From: Lodderomyces elongisporus
Lineage: Eukaryota > Ascomycota > Pichiomycetes > Serinales > Debaryomycetaceae
Length of the DNA stretch: 64,000 nucleotides
Direction of reading: 5' to 3'
NCBI RefSeq assembly: GCF_030384665.1
Contig: NC_083675.1
Coordinates: forward strand, 2,166,001 to 2,230,000
The translations under genes and the position numbers were made by a program. The stretch's first letter is position 1; every line of letters starts with the position of its first letter. Below are positions 30,641 through 39,631 of this stretch, piece by piece. A model generated the notes under the pieces. The model made no database searches, was not told where the DNA came from, and saw only the letters and a list, made by a program, of their open reading frames with translations.

Positions 30641-33600
30641 TCACAGGTCGGTATTGCTTTCAGACTCAAAGTCCCTTGCAAACTCTTCACCTCCTATTCC
30701 TACTCCACTACTAAATTGGCCACCATCGTACACTATAGTGTTCAGCTTATTCAAGTCCCCAAAATAGCTCAATAAAATAGGCAACAATACCAACGAGTGT
30801 ACTGCGGCAATGACAATCAAGGCAAACCACATGCGGAAATAGTACACTTCGAAGATCTTGGACCTTGTAAATGCCAATATGGTTATTCCAATCAATTTGG
30901 TAATTGTAATTCCACCAATTATTGATCCACCAACGGTCACTAATGCATTGAACGCCTTGCTATATCGGAGTTGCGAGTTAAGCTCTTGAAGTGAAGATGA
31001 CAATGAGGAGTTGACACTATTGTAGTTTATGAAATTATTGTACATCGCCTCCTCAGATTCATCTTGGAATAGCGAAACTTTGGAAACAGTATACGCTCTA
31101 GTTATATGGATAGTAAACTCCACGGCGAGACCGCAGCATATGACGAGATTGACCAAAGAAACAGCATTGAGCGAAATACCCCAAAGCGACATCATACCAC
31201 CCATATTGATCATTATTGAAGCAATGGTTATAGTCATTACCGTACTAGACCTGATGGACCCAAGTAAAACTGTACACACAGCCCATATAATGCCAATGGC
31301 TCCAGTAAGAAGACCAAATGTGAGACTGACAATATTGACATATTGTACAAAGTAAACGTAAAAAGGCGACCAACTAAAAATGTCCAAACTGGGGATAAAC
31401 TTTTTTACTTCATCAACAATGCGGATAGAATGCTTATAAGCAGCAATGAAATCATCTTGAGATCGCAATGGTGTATGCGAGGTTCTAAAGTAACTTGCAT
31501 TGATCTTGTCCTTTGTACGAGAAATACTATTGGAGTATGGCGCCTTGCCTCCCAAGGGACATGGATCGCTTGGTTCTTGTATCCACTGATTAAAGTAAAA
31601 CATAAAATCCTTACCTTGAGGCAATCCTTCCATACTAGGCCCATAAGCTGGAACATGGCCGGCATAACAAGTTTGACATTGACGGTCTGGAGCATTTGGC
31701 GTGCAAAACTCGGGCTTCTTCTCCGTATCAATCTCAATATCAATATCATTATCAGTACCCAAATCCATTTCAAAAACAAGACTCGATTTCTTAAATCTAC
31801 AACATTGATCAAGGTCTGGATTTAACCAAGTGAAGAAATCGTCAAGCCAATTACTAGTTGGTTCTGCAATCATTGATTTCTTCAGTCTTTTAAACTCTTG
31901 CTCCAAAATATTTGCTAGCGAAAACTCATTACAAGCCGGAAACTTACCACAAAGCTGTTTTTGATGTTCTCTAGTTCTAACATCAAGATCCTTAACAACA
32001 AAGAATACGGGTGGCCCCGTATTGAAGTAGTCATAGATGGAGTTGAAGTAATCAATAAGGTAGGAACCTCTCGGTAAAGCAATTCTTTGATCAAGACCAA
32101 ACTGCACTCCAGGGAATAGGCTTAGGGATATACCTAGCCAAAGTATAAAAAAAGTTAAAATCTTTGGTCTTGTTGTTCGTCCCAAGATATATGGTGCATA
32201 TCTGTCACTAATCCAACCAGAAAAATTATACTCCAAATGTTTGTCAGTTTTACCAACAAAGTCTTCGGAATCCCCATCAACTTGCTCTTCTTCTTGCCCA
32301 ATTCTCTCCGCTGCCACCCTATTTCTTGTTCCTCTTGCTTCATCTTGTCCACCGTGAATCCTAATTGCAGGTATTGTAATCCATGGTGCACAATCAACTC
32401 TGTTGGACTCCATTCTTTGTTGATCCAATGCCAATAAACTAACAAAACAAGTCATCTGCAAAATAAAGTTTATGGCTACAGCACCTGCACTATAGATGGC
32501 AAAATTCTTCACTGCGGGCATATCTACTGCAGTTGCAAGCAAAAACATTGAGATTTGCAAAATAGCACTAATAAAGCATGACGGTCCTATATTTCTCATT
32601 GCAAATGCTATACGAATTGGAATATCCAAGTCCGGTTCGTGTTCGCTTATTTTGTGGAGTTCATGTACTATAAGAAATATATTATCTACTCCGATTGCAA
32701 GTACCAAGAACGGAATCACCTCGGCAATAATCAAGGTCGATCTAAGGCCAATAAAAGAGAATAATCCAACTGATGCTGTGACTGAAAGCAAGATTATAAT
32801 AATTCCGCAAAGTCCCAAGGTGAATCTCGTCTTGACTAAGGAGATTTTGGATGCATTGGGTAATTTACCGCCAAGTGCAAGCGAGGCATAAATAAACATT
32901 GCTAGGTATGATATGACAATAATACGAACATCGGTATTTGAAGATTGGTTCAATTCTTCAGTGAGTGATACTTCTGTACTATAGGCAATATTGAGATTTA
33001 ATTTATTTCCCTCTTCCACAAGTGTTTGGGCCCATTTTTGAAATGAGTGTTCATAAGCTTCTGATTTTCTAGTCATCTTTGTGTCTGTAGAATTGTTATT
33101 GATCAATATTGTTACTGTGAATGCAGTAGCCTTGGAGATATCGTTGTTATCAAACAATAGTTGGGGCTTCAATGGTTGTTGAAATGTAGGAAGACAATTT
33201 ACCGGTGCATTAGCGCAATCTTGTAATTTTGTTCTCCAATTTTGCTCGTTAATTTCATTGATGTCGCCATGGAAGTACTGGGTAAATGATTCAATTGCGC
33301 AAGTCTCATCCAATGGTTTGAAGCAAATGTCTGAAAGCGAAACAACTTTGTTCAAGTTTTCTAATTTCAGCTCTTGTTCAAACCACCAAGATATTGTTTG
33401 CCAATTGAAAATTGGTTCGGTTGCATTTTTCGAACTGATAATAACTTGTTCAACTCTAAACCACTCACCAAAGTTTTTCTCAAAATATTGTTGGTTGATG
33501 TATGCAGGCTCGTTTGGGCTAACCCAAAGATTTATTGGGTTGGTTTCCAATTGAAGATTAAAGATACCCAAAGATAATGCAAGTGATATTATCAATGAGA

Positions 33601-34666
33601 AACCAATAACTATACCAGGAAATGTAGAACAGAATCTTCCTAGTTTTGCAAACGAGTTTTGAATATACGAGTTCAATTTATCCAGGAAACGGCGCACTAC
33701 GCGTTTGCGTACTGTGACATATACCAATGGACTAATCATTTCCTCGTCGCCATCATCGTGACTGTGGTATGAACCACTTCTTTGTCTGAATTTTTTTGCT
33801 TTGGCCAAATATACATGATACCCACCCAATAGCACAATTAGACACACCAACACTGTCAAAACTGAAAACGAAAAACAGGGTATAATGCCAACAGTGCATC
33901 TTTTGTGCAAGTTTTTGGCATGAGGAAGTTTGGGACACGAGGCTTCACAATCCGTGCATGCGCACTTGTACTTTTCATCGTCACAATTGTACATCACATC
34001 TTTTCTCAATATCAATCCATCACTTTTCTGTTCTTCATCAAGCTTATATTTAAAGTTTATTTGATAAGGTGACCCACCAAGCAAGGGTTTTTCGTCACCC
34101 AAGAATTTTAGAAATTGGGAATAATTTTTGGCGCCACCACCAATTAAGTCCATGGCAAATCCATTAGTTGCAGAGAACTTGACATTTTTGCAAGAGTCAA
34201 AGAACTTTTCAGCCATTTTGGGGTCAACGTATTGGTTGATTTCGGTAACAATCTCCTTCCCTGTATCCCTTGCATTTTCAGTTTTGACAATTTCAACAAA
34301 TGTCGATTCATTTGGAGAGCAACTGAATTGGCAAAAAAAGTCGTAAAAGTTCTTGTGACATGCAGGGCACGAAGAAATAATTGCATCGACACGTTTCAAG
34401 TTTGACTCCAATGACTCTATCTGAGCTGGGGAACAGCAAACATATTCAAAGTCTTGTCCACATATTTTCTGGAGTCTTTCTCGAGATTCGGCATCGGGTG
34501 TTTGTGCCTTTGTATAATTCGAGCACGGAAGTTCTTTTCCAAAAATGGACTTTTTACCGCAATTGTCAAAGGTGTTGCAATAGCCTATAGAATGGTTATT
34601 TGCAAATGCCACATTGATGTATTGCGTGAGTAATAGTGCTATCAAGTTGAACGGTAGCAGCCACAT
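30641..34666 (-). CDS. NCR1: Niemann-Pick type C1-related sterol transporter (Ncr1)
   Basis: Vacuolar-membrane protein that moves sterols from the lumen across the glycocalyx into the membrane, with Npc2 as partner. Chosen start: the ATG at 34666 (1341 aa), because the open frame further upstream begins only at a TTG and this ATG opens a hydrophobic signal peptide (MWLLPFNLIALLL). Visible features: a Cys-rich NPC1 N-terminal domain (about 25-250); a first membrane segment (about 270-295); a luminal middle domain; a sterol-sensing domain of five membrane segments (about 575-760); a second Cys-containing luminal domain; and a C-terminal five-helix bundle (about 1050-1320). It is longer than S. 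cerevisiae Ncr1 (1170), mainly in hydrophilic loops. Divergent from DCD1 across about 1.5 kb. Confidence 0.92.
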   Translation of the reverse strand: MWLLPFNLIALLLTQYINVAFANNHSIGYCNTFDNCGKKSIFGKELPCSNYTKAQTPDAESRERLQKICGQDFEYVCCSPAQIESLESNLKRVDAIISSCPACHKNFYDFFCQFSCSPNESTFVEIVKTENARDTGKEIVTEINQYVDPKMAEKFFDSCKNVKFSATNGFAMDLIGGGAKNYSQFLKFLGDEKPLLGGSPYQINFKYKLDEEQKSDGLILRKDVMYNCDDEKYKCACTDCEASCPKLPHAKNLHKRCTVGIIPCFSFSVLTVLVCLIVLLGGYHVYLAKAKKFRQRSGSYHSHDDGDEEMISPLVYVTVRKRVVRRFLDKLNSYIQNSFAKLGRFCSTFPGIVIGFSLIISLALSLGIFNLQLETNPINLWVSPNEPAYINQQYFEKNFGEWFRVEQVIISSKNATEPIFNWQTISWWFEQELKLENLNKVVSLSDICFKPLDETCAIESFTQYFHGDINEINEQNWRTKLQDCANAPVNCLPTFQQPLKPQLLFDNNDISKATAFTVTILINNNSTDTKMTRKSEAYEHSFQKWAQTLVEEGNKLNLNIAYSTEVSLTEELNQSSNTDVRIIVISYLAMFIYASLALGGKLPNASKISLVKTRFTLGLCGIIIILLSVTASVGLFSFIGLRSTLIIAEVIPFLVLAIGVDNIFLIVHELHKISEHEPDLDIPIRIAFAMRNIGPSCFISAILQISMFLLATAVDMPAVKNFAIYSAGAVAINFILQMTCFVSLLALDQQRMESNRVDCAPWITIPAIRIHGGQDEARGTRNRVAAERIGQEEEQVDGDSEDFVGKTDKHLEYNFSGWISDRYAPYILGRTTRPKILTFFILWLGISLSLFPGVQFGLDQRIALPRGSYLIDYFNSIYDYFNTGPPVFFVVKDLDVRTREHQKQLCGKFPACNEFSLANILEQEFKRLKKSMIAEPTSNWLDDFFTWLNPDLDQCCRFKKSSLVFEMDLGTDNDIDIEIDTEKKPEFCTPNAPDRQCQTCYAGHVPAYGPSMEGLPQGKDFMFYFNQWIQEPSDPCPLGGKAPYSNSISRTKDKINASYFRTSHTPLRSQDDFIAAYKHSIRIVDEVKKFIPSLDIFSWSPFYVYFVQYVNIVSLTFGLLTGAIGIIWAVCTVLLGSIRSSTVMTITIASIMINMGGMMSLWGISLNAVSLVNLVICCGLAVEFTIHITRAYTVSKVSLFQDESEEAMYNNFINYNSVNSSLSSSLQELNSQLRYSKAFNALVTVGGSIIGGITITKLIGITILAFTRSKIFEVYYFRMWFALIVIAAVHSLVLLPILLSYFGDLNKLNTIVYDGGQFSSGVGIGGEEFARDFESESNTDL

Positions 34667-36211
34667 TGTTGCAATATCTCTTTTTAAATTATTCAAAGAG
34701 CAGCACCTGATGTGTGGGTATGTGTATGTGTATGTGAATTGGAAAAGCAGAGGAATAGAATACCAAACTGGGTGGGACAGGAGGTGCTGATGGAAATGAA
34801 CAAAGAGATGTGTTGGTGTGGTGAAAATACAAAATAAAAAATAAAATGGTTATTGGTTTCTATATTATATTTGTGGTGGCAAGTTAGAGCAAGCAAGAAT
34901 AAATTTAGTATATATATATATATTTTTTTTTCCTTTTTGTATACTTCTGTATTCTGGCAAATCTGGGGTTAAGCAAGGAGTGAGAAGTCGAGTTGGACAG
35001 GCAGGAGTCGTATAGAGGAGTCAAGTGCAAAAATCGAGTATTTGATTTATCTAGAATTGGGGAGCGCGCGTTGCCTCGTGCGACCTTAGAAGCAACTAAA
35101 TCTCGCTCACACACACACACACATAGCTTGTCACCTATCTGTGTCGTAGAGTGAAGAATAAAAAATAGGACAAAAGAAAGGACAATAGAATTCAACTGGG
35201 AAGCTGAAGTAGGTGTCGTTTTCAGAGTTTGAGACATTACAAATTTACGACATTGACCAATATTTTTCTTTTTTCTGTTGTTGTTGTTGTTGTTGTTGGC
35301 TCTAAGAAGTTTATTCACCATCTCATGCACGAGAAGCATATATGAAACATTGCACAGGGTGTACAACGCATTGCTTTAAACTACACCCCTTTCTTGCATG
35401 GGCCACTTTTGATTTCTCCTTCCGCAACCCACCAACTCGGTTTTCTTCAAAATTTCAATTTTACCCTTTCACTCTGTTTCTTCTTTGTCTCTTTCTCGTT
35501 CTTCATGTTCATTTATTTTTTTTGGCTCACTACAGATAGTTTAACGCGGTACGTCTTCAAATTATTCATTGCAATTTTTCTTTTTGGGTTACTTGTGGCT
35601 TCTTTGGTGTGTTTTTTTTTTGTTTTTTTTTTTCTCTCTCTTTCTCTCTCTTTGTTCGGTTCTTCAGGGCGGAAAATTTCATAGAACTGCCTATTGTTTA
35701 CCACTTTGAAATTTTTCATAACAGAACCCTAATACACCTTTCAATGTATGCATATACCCAACCCGCCTTAGCACCAAAACTCTACCAAGATTCCAGATCA
35801 ATTAAGACGAAAAAAAAAAATTTTTTTTTGACAACAACGTACCCGCCTCTCAGTTCTTGGTGTATATTTATATAGATCTACAGACCCTGATATAAAAAGT
35901 CCAAAGGGGAAACACCAGAATTTCCCTTTTTCCAATATTCCTTGTCCTTTTTCCTTCTCGCATATTTCTTTAACGAATTAGTAAAAGTTAAACACCACCT
36001 TAAACACCACCTTAAACACCACCTTAAACACCACCTTATACACCACCTTAAACACCACCTTAAACACCACCTTAAACACCACCTTAAACACCACCTTAAA
36101 CACCACCTTAAACACCACCTTAAACACCACCTTAAACACCACCTTAAACACCACGGTAAACCCCCCCCCCCCACATACACCACCACAAAGACATTTCCAT
36201 TATATTCTAAA
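34667..36211. other. Divergent promoter region, NCR1 / DCD1
   Basis: 1.5 kb. Short GT/CA and TA runs near 34710-34735 and 34908-34922, T runs and a CT run near 35633-35652, AAAA/TTTT inverted run at 35810-35830, then a 12-bp minisatellite (35988-36155) followed by 12 C residues (36161-36172). No gene. Confidence 0.8.
35988..36155. repeat. 12-bp minisatellite, 14 tandem units (TTAAACACCACC)
   Basis: Fourteen head-to-tail copies of TTAAACACCACC in exact 12-bp register. The fourth-to-fifth unit junction carries TTATAC and the last unit ends in CACG. It sits 57 bp upstream of the DCD1 ATG. The 12-bp period keeps the frame open on both strands, which produces spurious KHHL and RWCL repeat ORFs. 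Confidence 0.97.
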
Positions 36212-37231
36212 ATGTTGGTTGGTATTTCTGGAACACTAAGCTCGGGCAAGACAGAAGTTGCACGATATCTCACATTCCAAGGATTTAAAGTGATTGCATA
36301 CCTGCCCAATAGAGATATCAAGCTTAAATATAATGCATGTACGCCAGCATCAGATGAGCTCAACCAGGAATTGGAACAGCTTGCTATCCAGGACTATGCA
36401 CGAATGGAGAACCATAAAGTATTTCATGATATAGACAGTTTGTTGGAGTTTGTCACCATCAATTGGCGTGAAAACTATGTCATCTCCCACATTGATGACA
36501 TCTCGATGCTCAAAGCGTTGCAAAAGCGACCATTTTTCTTGCATATCTCAATTGACGCGCCCATTTATTTGCGATATAAGAGATCTAGACAGTACCACAA
36601 GACATTGGATGAATTTGTTATGGAGAATGATGAGGCATTGTTCAATGTCAAATCACCATTGCTAGAAATAAATAATCAGGCGCAGGTCAAAATCATCAAC
36701 ACCTCAAGCTCAACAAAGGATTTGTTTATTAAATTATCAGAGTTGAATTTGCTCGACCCCACGCGGTTACGACCGAACTGGGACTCGTATTTCATGAGAC
36801 TAGCTGATTTGGCTGCATTGAGATCAAACTGCATGAAGAGAAGAGTTGGGTGTGTGATTGTTAGAGAAAATAGAGTTGTTGCAACAGGTTACAATGGTAC
36901 TCCAAGACATTTGTTGAATTGTAACGAAGGTGGATGTTCAAGGTGTAACCAGGGCCAAGGCAGCGGTGCAAACTTATCCACGTGTCTCTGTCTACATGCC
37001 GAGGAGAATGCATTATTGGAAGCTGGAAGGGACAGAATCAGAGATGAGAGTGTTTTGTATTGTAATACTTGTCCATGCCTTACATGCTCCATAAAAATTG
37101 TGCAAAGTGGTATTCGTGAAGTGGTTTATGCACAAAGCTACTCAATGGATGAACAAAGCCACAAAGTCATGAGCGATGCAAACATTATCCTTCGACAATA
37201 CCAACCGCCAGTAGACGGTATATTTATTTAA
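36212..37231 (+). CDS. DCD1: Deoxycytidylate (dCMP) deaminase
   Basis: Zinc enzyme converting dCMP to dUMP for dTTP synthesis. Start at the ATG 36212 gives 339 aa (S. cerevisiae Dcd1 312) and the family N-terminus MLVGISGT. The N-terminal half resembles a nucleoside kinase-like P-loop domain; here the Walker A pattern GTLSSGKT is intact (residues 7-14), while S. cerevisiae Dcd1 has a degenerate one. The C-terminal deaminase has the zinc and proton-shuttle motif HAE (His262, Glu264) and PC-x2-C (Cys289, Cys292), plus the extra Cys cluster GGCSRCN. The frame is open upstream through the minisatellite, but it has no ATG, so the extension is not included. Confidence 0.95.
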   Translation: MLVGISGTLSSGKTEVARYLTFQGFKVIAYLPNRDIKLKYNACTPASDELNQELEQLAIQDYARMENHKVFHDIDSLLEFVTINWRENYVISHIDDISMLKALQKRPFFLHISIDAPIYLRYKRSRQYHKTLDEFVMENDEALFNVKSPLLEINNQAQVKIINTSSSTKDLFIKLSELNLLDPTRLRPNWDSYFMRLADLAALRSNCMKRRVGCVIVRENRVVATGYNGTPRHLLNCNEGGCSRCNQGQGSGANLSTCLCLHAEENALLEAGRDRIRDESVLYCNTCPCLTCSIKIVQSGIREVVYAQSYSMDEQSHKVMSDANIILRQYQPPVDGIFI

Positions 37232-37443
37232 AAAAAAAACAGCGTAACACAAGTATATGGTGTTTAGATGTATGTGTAATTGCATTTGTAATTGTATCTG
37301 TGATAGTAATTGTATTTGTATTTGCATATATATATATAAATATTTATATATATTTATTTATCTACATTTTTGTTGGCATAGACACTGTAGAATTTGCATC
37401 AAACTTGTTTAATAATGTTTCCTTCCTATGTCATTACTGTCAA
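37232..37443. other. Convergent 3' region, DCD1 / FMP41
   Basis: 212 bp with GTAATTGTA-like repeats (about 37275-37325) and TATA runs. No gene. Confidence 0.7.
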
Positions 37444-38154
37444 TTATGTTTCTTTATATTCATAGTGTCCTGGTTTTGTCTCTGCTTTGCATTTTATAGT
37501 CTCGACAATTTCCCCATTGACTTTCAAACTTGCTTCAATTTCGTCACCAGGAACAATAGGACCAACTCCCTTTGGTGTACCTGTTAAGATCAAGTCTCCC
37601 TTTTCCAAAGTCATGATATTCGACATAGTGCTCAAGATCTTATGAATCGGAAAAATCATCAAGTTAGTACTATCCTGCTGTTTCACTTCGCCGTTGATCT
37701 TTAGTTCTAACTCAACATTGTACGGATCAGGAATTTTCTCCTTGGGAATGAAATTGGATACAGGTAAAAAAGTATCAAACCCTTTACCAATTGACCATGG
37801 CAACCCTTTCTTCTTGGCTTCGTTTTGCACGTTTCTCGCTGTCATATCAATTGTCAATGCGTAGCCTTCAATACTATCTATTGCTTCCTCGGGTGTGAAA
37901 TCGGGTGACAAATTCTTTAAATCTTTGTTTAATGTAAATGCCAATTCCACTTCATGGTGCACGGTGACACCTTTAGGGACCAAGAATGGACCTGCATTGG
38001 GTTTCAACACCGAAGAAGAAGGTTTTAAAAAGAAAAATGGTTGTTGTGGTTTAGCACTATTGAGTTCCTTAATGTGCTCGGCATAGTTACGACCTATGCA
38101 GAGGATCTTCCTTGCATTATCGATATATTTTGTTGACATTCTGGCAAGTGACAT
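37444..38154 (-). CDS. FMP41: Fumarylacetoacetate hydrolase-family protein (Fmp41-like, probably mitochondrial)
   Basis: 236-aa member of the FAH family, close in length to S. cerevisiae Fmp41 (259). These proteins are acylpyruvate hydrolases or oxaloacetate tautomerase/decarboxylase-like (FAHD1 type). Visible features: ILCIGRNYAEH near the N-terminus; HHEVELAF containing metal-ligand Glu residues; the TIDMTARNVQ segment; and GDLILTGTPKGVG near the C-terminus, the classic FAH ending. The N-terminus is short and basic, so mitochondrial import is possible. Divergent from SLM3. Confidence 0.85.
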   Translation of the reverse strand: MSLARMSTKYIDNARKILCIGRNYAEHIKELNSAKPQQPFFFLKPSSSVLKPNAGPFLVPKGVTVHHEVELAFTLNKDLKNLSPDFTPEEAIDSIEGYALTIDMTARNVQNEAKKKGLPWSIGKGFDTFLPVSNFIPKEKIPDPYNVELELKINGEVKQQDSTNLMIFPIHKILSTMSNIMTLEKGDLILTGTPKGVGPIVPGDEIEASLKVNGEIVETIKCKAETKPGHYEYKET

Positions 38155-39072
38155 TTGGAAATAAAATCGTTGACAACTTCGGAACGAGATCAGTGATTAA
38201 TATATATTATATATATATATATTTCTATGTCAGTGTATGAGTCTTTGTATGTATATTCTTCCAAACAGGAAAGCGATGGTCAACAATATTCTCGGGAGGG
38301 GATATGCAAGTCTCTAATGGTAGTATGATACTATGACTCTGTTGTGATATGGGGCCGGGAGAAAACGAAGAATTGACCGCACGGAAATTGTGGTGAAATT
38401 TTTAGTGGGAAATTGGAGTTGTTTTTTGTTTTGTGTCGTTTGACGGAAATACCAATAAAGAGAGATGATAATTTGCACATAAAAAGTTGGAGAACTCGGT
38501 GTAGTATAATCTCGGAAGGATTATATGGAAGAAATGAAAAAAAAAAAAAACAAGAGGAAACGAAAAAGGTGAAGTATCAAATAAAACAATGAAAAATGGG
38601 TGAGTAAGGAAATGGATAAATAGCATTACTCATTAAATTATGACTTATTCATACTGGTTGTTGGTTGTGTTCCTTCTCGGGTTTCATGCATTATCACGAT
38701 CCATTTGCTAGTTGTAACTCAAAGCAACAACAAAGTTAGTTACTGTTAAAACAAAACCTTAGTCTCGCTTCTTTGTTGCGACAGTTGAATTCCTCAAATT
38801 TAAAAGTAATTTTGGAGTGAGTTACAAATAGTCATTGTTTTGTTTTCTTTTTTTTTTCTTTTTTGGTCATATCCTAATCCATTTCAAAACAAGGTTTTGA
38901 GGATGAAGAAGAAGAAGAAGAAGGGTGGAAAAAGAGTAGATCTATTTTATCGTGGTTTGTCAAACAAAGGAATATCCTGTGGTTGCAAATTTTGTCCATC
39001 ACTAAATACAACTTTTTTTTTTTGCGCCGCACCCAAAATCTTGAAGAAAAAAATAAAAAAAAATAAAAATAT
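38155..39072. other. FMP41 upstream region
   Basis: 918 bp up to the solo LTR. TA run near 38197-38222, A/T runs, and a GAA run near 38903-38925. No gene-like ORF. Confidence 0.7.
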
Positions 39073-39526
39073 TGTCGCATAGCACTGTCACAAGTAACAA
39101 GTGTACGACTGCTGAGCATCGGTTTGAGCTGGTAGCTCACCGATACCAGCGGTTTGAGTTCGTGACTTGATAGGCTATATTCCAACTAAGTGTAATTGTC
39201 AATGATCGCACCTATAAAGGTCTCAATGCTCATAAGTTAAGAGAGTAAATTGTCTCATACAAAGTCACTAGTAAGGAGAATCGTGAGAGTATACACTCTG
39301 CACGTTCACCTAGTGATTTGTGTTCAATGTAGTTGACCGTATAAAATCTATATTTTACCGATATTTCTATATAATAGTGATAAGTTAATTTTACCACTTC
39401 TCGTTCCTATTTATATAAACTCATCTTGTTTGAAGTTTCAAGTTTCCTATGTCGTGCAATATTTTCCAAATATTCACTTAGCGGAAACGAGGGCACAGAG
39501 CGTCCAGTGTGTGTCGCACTGTGACA
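39073..39526 (+). mobile_element. Solo LTR (454 bp) with 5-bp target duplication AATAT
   Basis: Begins TGTCGCATAGCACTG and ends GCACTGTGACA, the TG...CA ends of an LTR. It is flanked by perfect 5-bp duplications AATAT (39068-39072 and 39527-39531). A near-identical inverse copy of equal length lies at 55269-55722; by eye there are about 19 mismatches and no indels. No internal retroelement coding sequence is present, so this is a solo LTR left by recombination. Contains a CTATAAAGG box near 39210 that could be the LTR promoter. It ends 105 bp upstream of the SLM3 ATG, same orientation. Confidence 0.93.
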
Positions 39527-39631
39527 AATATAATTAAATAAAAAGAAAGGAAAGAAGTGATGTTAAATTATTCTTAAAACGCAGCCCTATTCACAATCCA
39601 AAAAATAAAACCAAAACGGATTTGACTATAA
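39527..39631. other. Short SLM3 5' flank after the LTR
   Basis: 105 bp of AT-rich sequence between the LTR end and the SLM3 start codon. Confidence 0.8.

Noticed and set aside
34667..34696. Upstream start for NCR1
   Set aside because: It begins with TTG; the ATG at 34666 directly opens a signal peptide.
35942..36211. N-terminal KHHL-repeat extension of DCD1
   Set aside because: The frame is open but contains no ATG before 36212, and the family N-terminus starts there.
35878..36363. ORF with RWCL repeats on the minus strand
   Set aside because: Produced by the 12-bp minisatellite; no homology and overlaps DCD1.
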